From NCBI GenBank assembly GCA_031281735.1, contig JAITEZ010000108.1, forward strand, positions 1 through 38,458: a stretch of 38,458 nucleotides of DNA, read 5' to 3'. This document shows, piece after piece, positions 36,296 through 38,458 of this stretch. The first letter of the stretch is position 1; each line of letters begins with the position of its first letter. Origin of the DNA: Deltaproteobacteria bacterium. Its GTDB lineage: Bacteria; Desulfobacterota; Desulfarculia; Adiutricales; Adiutricaceae. The notes under the pieces are model-generated. The model was not told the DNA's origin, ran no database searches, and was given only the letters and a program-made list of their open reading frames with translations. Made by a program: the position numbers and the translations under genes.

Positions 36296-38170
36296 GTGAG
36301 GGTGCGCTCGCGTGCCTTCTCGCGCCTCAAACACTCCACCCTGTCTGAAAGCGCTGTTACGGCTGAACCTATGGAAGCGCCGCCCCCTCGCGGGAAATCG
36401 CGGCCCGCCCCCGTCTCCACCCCGGACGCCGCCGACGTACCCTCCATCGGCACGGCCCCCCGGGGGGGCGGAACGGGCCGTCAGGATACGGAGCCTCTCG
36501 CCCCGGTCGGGCTAGCCACCGGCGGAAGCGCCGGCGCGGAGGCATCCGCCGAGGAGCCGCCGGTTGCCGCCGGCGAGACGGCTGCGGCTTGCGTAGCCCC
36601 ACGGGAGAAGGCCGCTAAGAGGGCCTCCCCCGCGAAAGGCGGTGTCGGCGGCCGGAAAGCGGCGGCAGCCAAGGCCCCGGCTGCCCGGATCCTAGCGGCC
36701 CAGGCCCCGGCACCCGGGGACGCGGCACCCAGGGCTGCGGCATCCCGGGCCCCGGAAACCGGTGGCGCGGCTGCCGGGGCGTCCGCAGCCAGGGCCCCGG
36801 CGGCCCAAGCCCCGCCTTCACGGGCTCCTGACACCGGGTCACCGGCGGCCGAGGCTCGGGACACGAAGGGGAAAGCCGCTGGACGGAAACGGCCGGCGCT
36901 CAAGGGTCCCGGCGCCGGGGCGGCGGATTCGGCCGTGGGGGAGGCGATCACCGCTCCCGGGCCACCCCCCGATGTCAAAGATGATTCCGGCGACCCGCCG
37001 GCCGTCTTCACGCCGGGGACGGCTGCCCTTTCCGGGGGTGCGGCGCCGGGCGGCCCCATGCAGCCTGCGCCTGCCGTGTTGCGTAGGCCGGCCGGGGCCC
37101 GCAGGGCCAGGGCGGCCGTCGCGCCGCCGGATGACGGGGGCGGGACGGGAAGGGGAAGCGCCGCAGCTTCAGCTGGCACCTCCCCCGTGGGTGCCCCCCC
37201 GGGAGGCGTCCCCTCCGAGAGCGCCGCCCCGGAAGGCGTTCCTTCCGAAGGCGTCCCGCCTGTTGCTCGGGGCCGGGACGCGCCGGACGCCCGTCCTGGC
37301 GGCGCCGGCGGCGTCTCGGCGCCTCCGGAAAGCGCGCGGGCCAAGGCCGGGGAAGGGGGCGGCCGCCAGCTCCCCGTGCCAGCCGGTGCCCCGGCGACTC
37401 CCGCGGAGGCCGCCGCCGGGGCGCGTTCAGGCGCCGTCCCCGCCGGGACGGCGTCCCCCGCGGCCCGCGCGGCGTCGCCCGTCAGGACCGTCGAGATAGC
37501 GCGTCCCGCCGCCGGGGATGGCTTCCGGGCCGCGGCGGATGACGCCTCCCCTGCCGGGGGGGGCGAGGGCGCTTCCCCTGCCGGGGGCGACCCGCGTCTC
37601 AAGTCCGGCAGGGGCAAGTATCAGCACAAGCCCCCCGCCCGGCCGCCCAAGCGCGTGAGGAGGGTGCTAACCCGCGCGAACCCCGAGGTCCTGCGGAAGC
37701 TGGAGGAGCTCAGGGAGCTGGAGCGCAGGCTGGATCCGGAGGCGGCGCTGGAGCGGGAGCGCAGGGAGCTGGCAGAGGAGGCGGAGCGCCGGGCGGCCGA
37801 GGACAAGGCGGCCGCGGGACAGGTGTCGCTGAGCCGCAAGGCCAGGAGGGATCTGCGGAAGTACGGGGTGACCGCCCAGCTCGCCGGGAAAAACTACTCC
37901 TCGCGTAAGCTCCTGAGCTTCCGGATGCTGTTCGCGCAGACGCCGGTCGAGGAGTCCTCGGACGCCGAGGTGGTGGCCAACATGAGGATCCTGTTCCTCG
38001 CTCACGCGGATCACAACATGCCGAGGACGCTGGAGAAGTTCACGGCCTACCTCAGGAACAGCCTGTGCTCCGGGATCTCGGAGGAGCAGCTGGAGAGGGT
38101 GATGGAGATACTCTTCAGGCACGGCTACGTGGGCTTCGTCAACGGGAGGCTCACGGTGTCGGTGGAGTGA
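36296..38170 (+). CDS. Hypothetical protein with long Ala/Pro/Gly-rich N-terminal region and conserved-looking basic/helical C-terminal domain
   Basis: 624 aa from GTG 36296 (ATG 36371 alternative). C-terminus RRVLTRANPEVLRKLEELRELERRLDPEAALERERRELAEEAERRAAEDKAAAGQVSLSRKARRDLRKYGVTAQLAGKNYSSRKLLSFRMLFAQTPVEESSDAEVVANMRILFLAHADHNMPRTLEKFTAYLRNSLCSGISEEQLERVMEILFRHGYVGFVNGRLTVSVE looks like real folded protein. Confidence 0.75.
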   Translation: MRVRSRAFSRLKHSTLSESAVTAEPMEAPPPRGKSRPAPVSTPDAADVPSIGTAPRGGGTGRQDTEPLAPVGLATGGSAGAEASAEEPPVAAGETAAACVAPREKAAKRASPAKGGVGGRKAAAAKAPAARILAAQAPAPGDAAPRAAASRAPETGGAAAGASAARAPAAQAPPSRAPDTGSPAAEARDTKGKAAGRKRPALKGPGAGAADSAVGEAITAPGPPPDVKDDSGDPPAVFTPGTAALSGGAAPGGPMQPAPAVLRRPAGARRARAAVAPPDDGGGTGRGSAAASAGTSPVGAPPGGVPSESAAPEGVPSEGVPPVARGRDAPDARPGGAGGVSAPPESARAKAGEGGGRQLPVPAGAPATPAEAAAGARSGAVPAGTASPAARAASPVRTVEIARPAAGDGFRAAADDASPAGGGEGASPAGGDPRLKSGRGKYQHKPPARPPKRVRRVLTRANPEVLRKLEELRELERRLDPEAALERERRELAEEAERRAAEDKAAAGQVSLSRKARRDLRKYGVTAQLAGKNYSSRKLLSFRMLFAQTPVEESSDAEVVANMRILFLAHADHNMPRTLEKFTAYLRNSLCSGISEEQLERVMEILFRHGYVGFVNGRLTVSVE

Positions 38171-38458
38171 CGGCAGGCCGGCCTCCGGCCGCGCCGTGCC
38201 GCCTGCTTCAGGGAATTCGCGGTCACCAGGGCATGCGACAGGACGGCGGGCCGTCGCGCCGGGGGCAGATCCGGCCATCGCCCGGGCGGGGGCTGGCGGA
38301 AGGCCGGGCCTTCCGTGATAACGCCTGCCGCCAGGCGGCATGAGGGGCCCGGCCCGCCGGGCGCGGATAGACCGCGTGCCCGGTATCTGCGGGATCCGGC
38401 AGGAAGGGTCCGGTTCGCTTCCCCGCCGGTTCCGCCGCCGGCCGGTTCAGGCGCATCC

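Noticed and set aside
36481-37617. 378-aa minus-strand Ala/Pro-rich ORF
   Set aside because: Reverse-complement reading of the low-complexity arm of the 624-aa protein; the plus frame ends in a plausible folded domain, so plus is preferred.

Overview
High-GC bacterial chromosomal segment. It is probably Deltaproteobacteria/Desulfobacterota-like, but that is inferred only from gene content and was not searched. It carries mostly housekeeping and envelope genes: phoH with a 7TM-HD phosphohydrolase (partial at the left edge), mgtE, rodZ-like, SurA/PpiC-like chaperone, two tandem paralogous secreted proteins of unknown function, radA, a PilB/GspE-type ATPase with a C-terminal cyclic-nucleotide-binding (CNB) domain, a ZnuABC-type metal ABC transporter, a YbhGFSR-type ABC-2 exporter operon, a DUF2802-like membrane protein, a nucleoside phosphorylase, a DUF456 protein, trxA, bamD, a CorC/CNNM-type transporter, glgB, a flavodoxin-ferredoxin (EFR1-like) protein, and a long Ala/Pro-rich protein with a compact C-terminal domain. 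No rRNA, tRNA, CRISPR array or intact mobile element was recognised. The observations most worth following up are: (1) the PilB-type ATPase fused to a CNB domain; (2) the tandem secreted paralog pair; (3) a (CT)18 microsatellite in a ~2 kb poorly coding region that also holds a decayed TnpB-like N-terminus and a 30-bp tandem repeat; (4) an orphan strong terminator between divergent radA and pilB next to a very AT-rich island, possibly a small RNA locus; (5) a small ORF with a leader-peptide-like N-terminus inserted between the two exporter permeases; (6) the unknown C-terminal domain of the 624-aa protein. Most long ORFs overlapping these genes on other frames are GC-rich artefacts.
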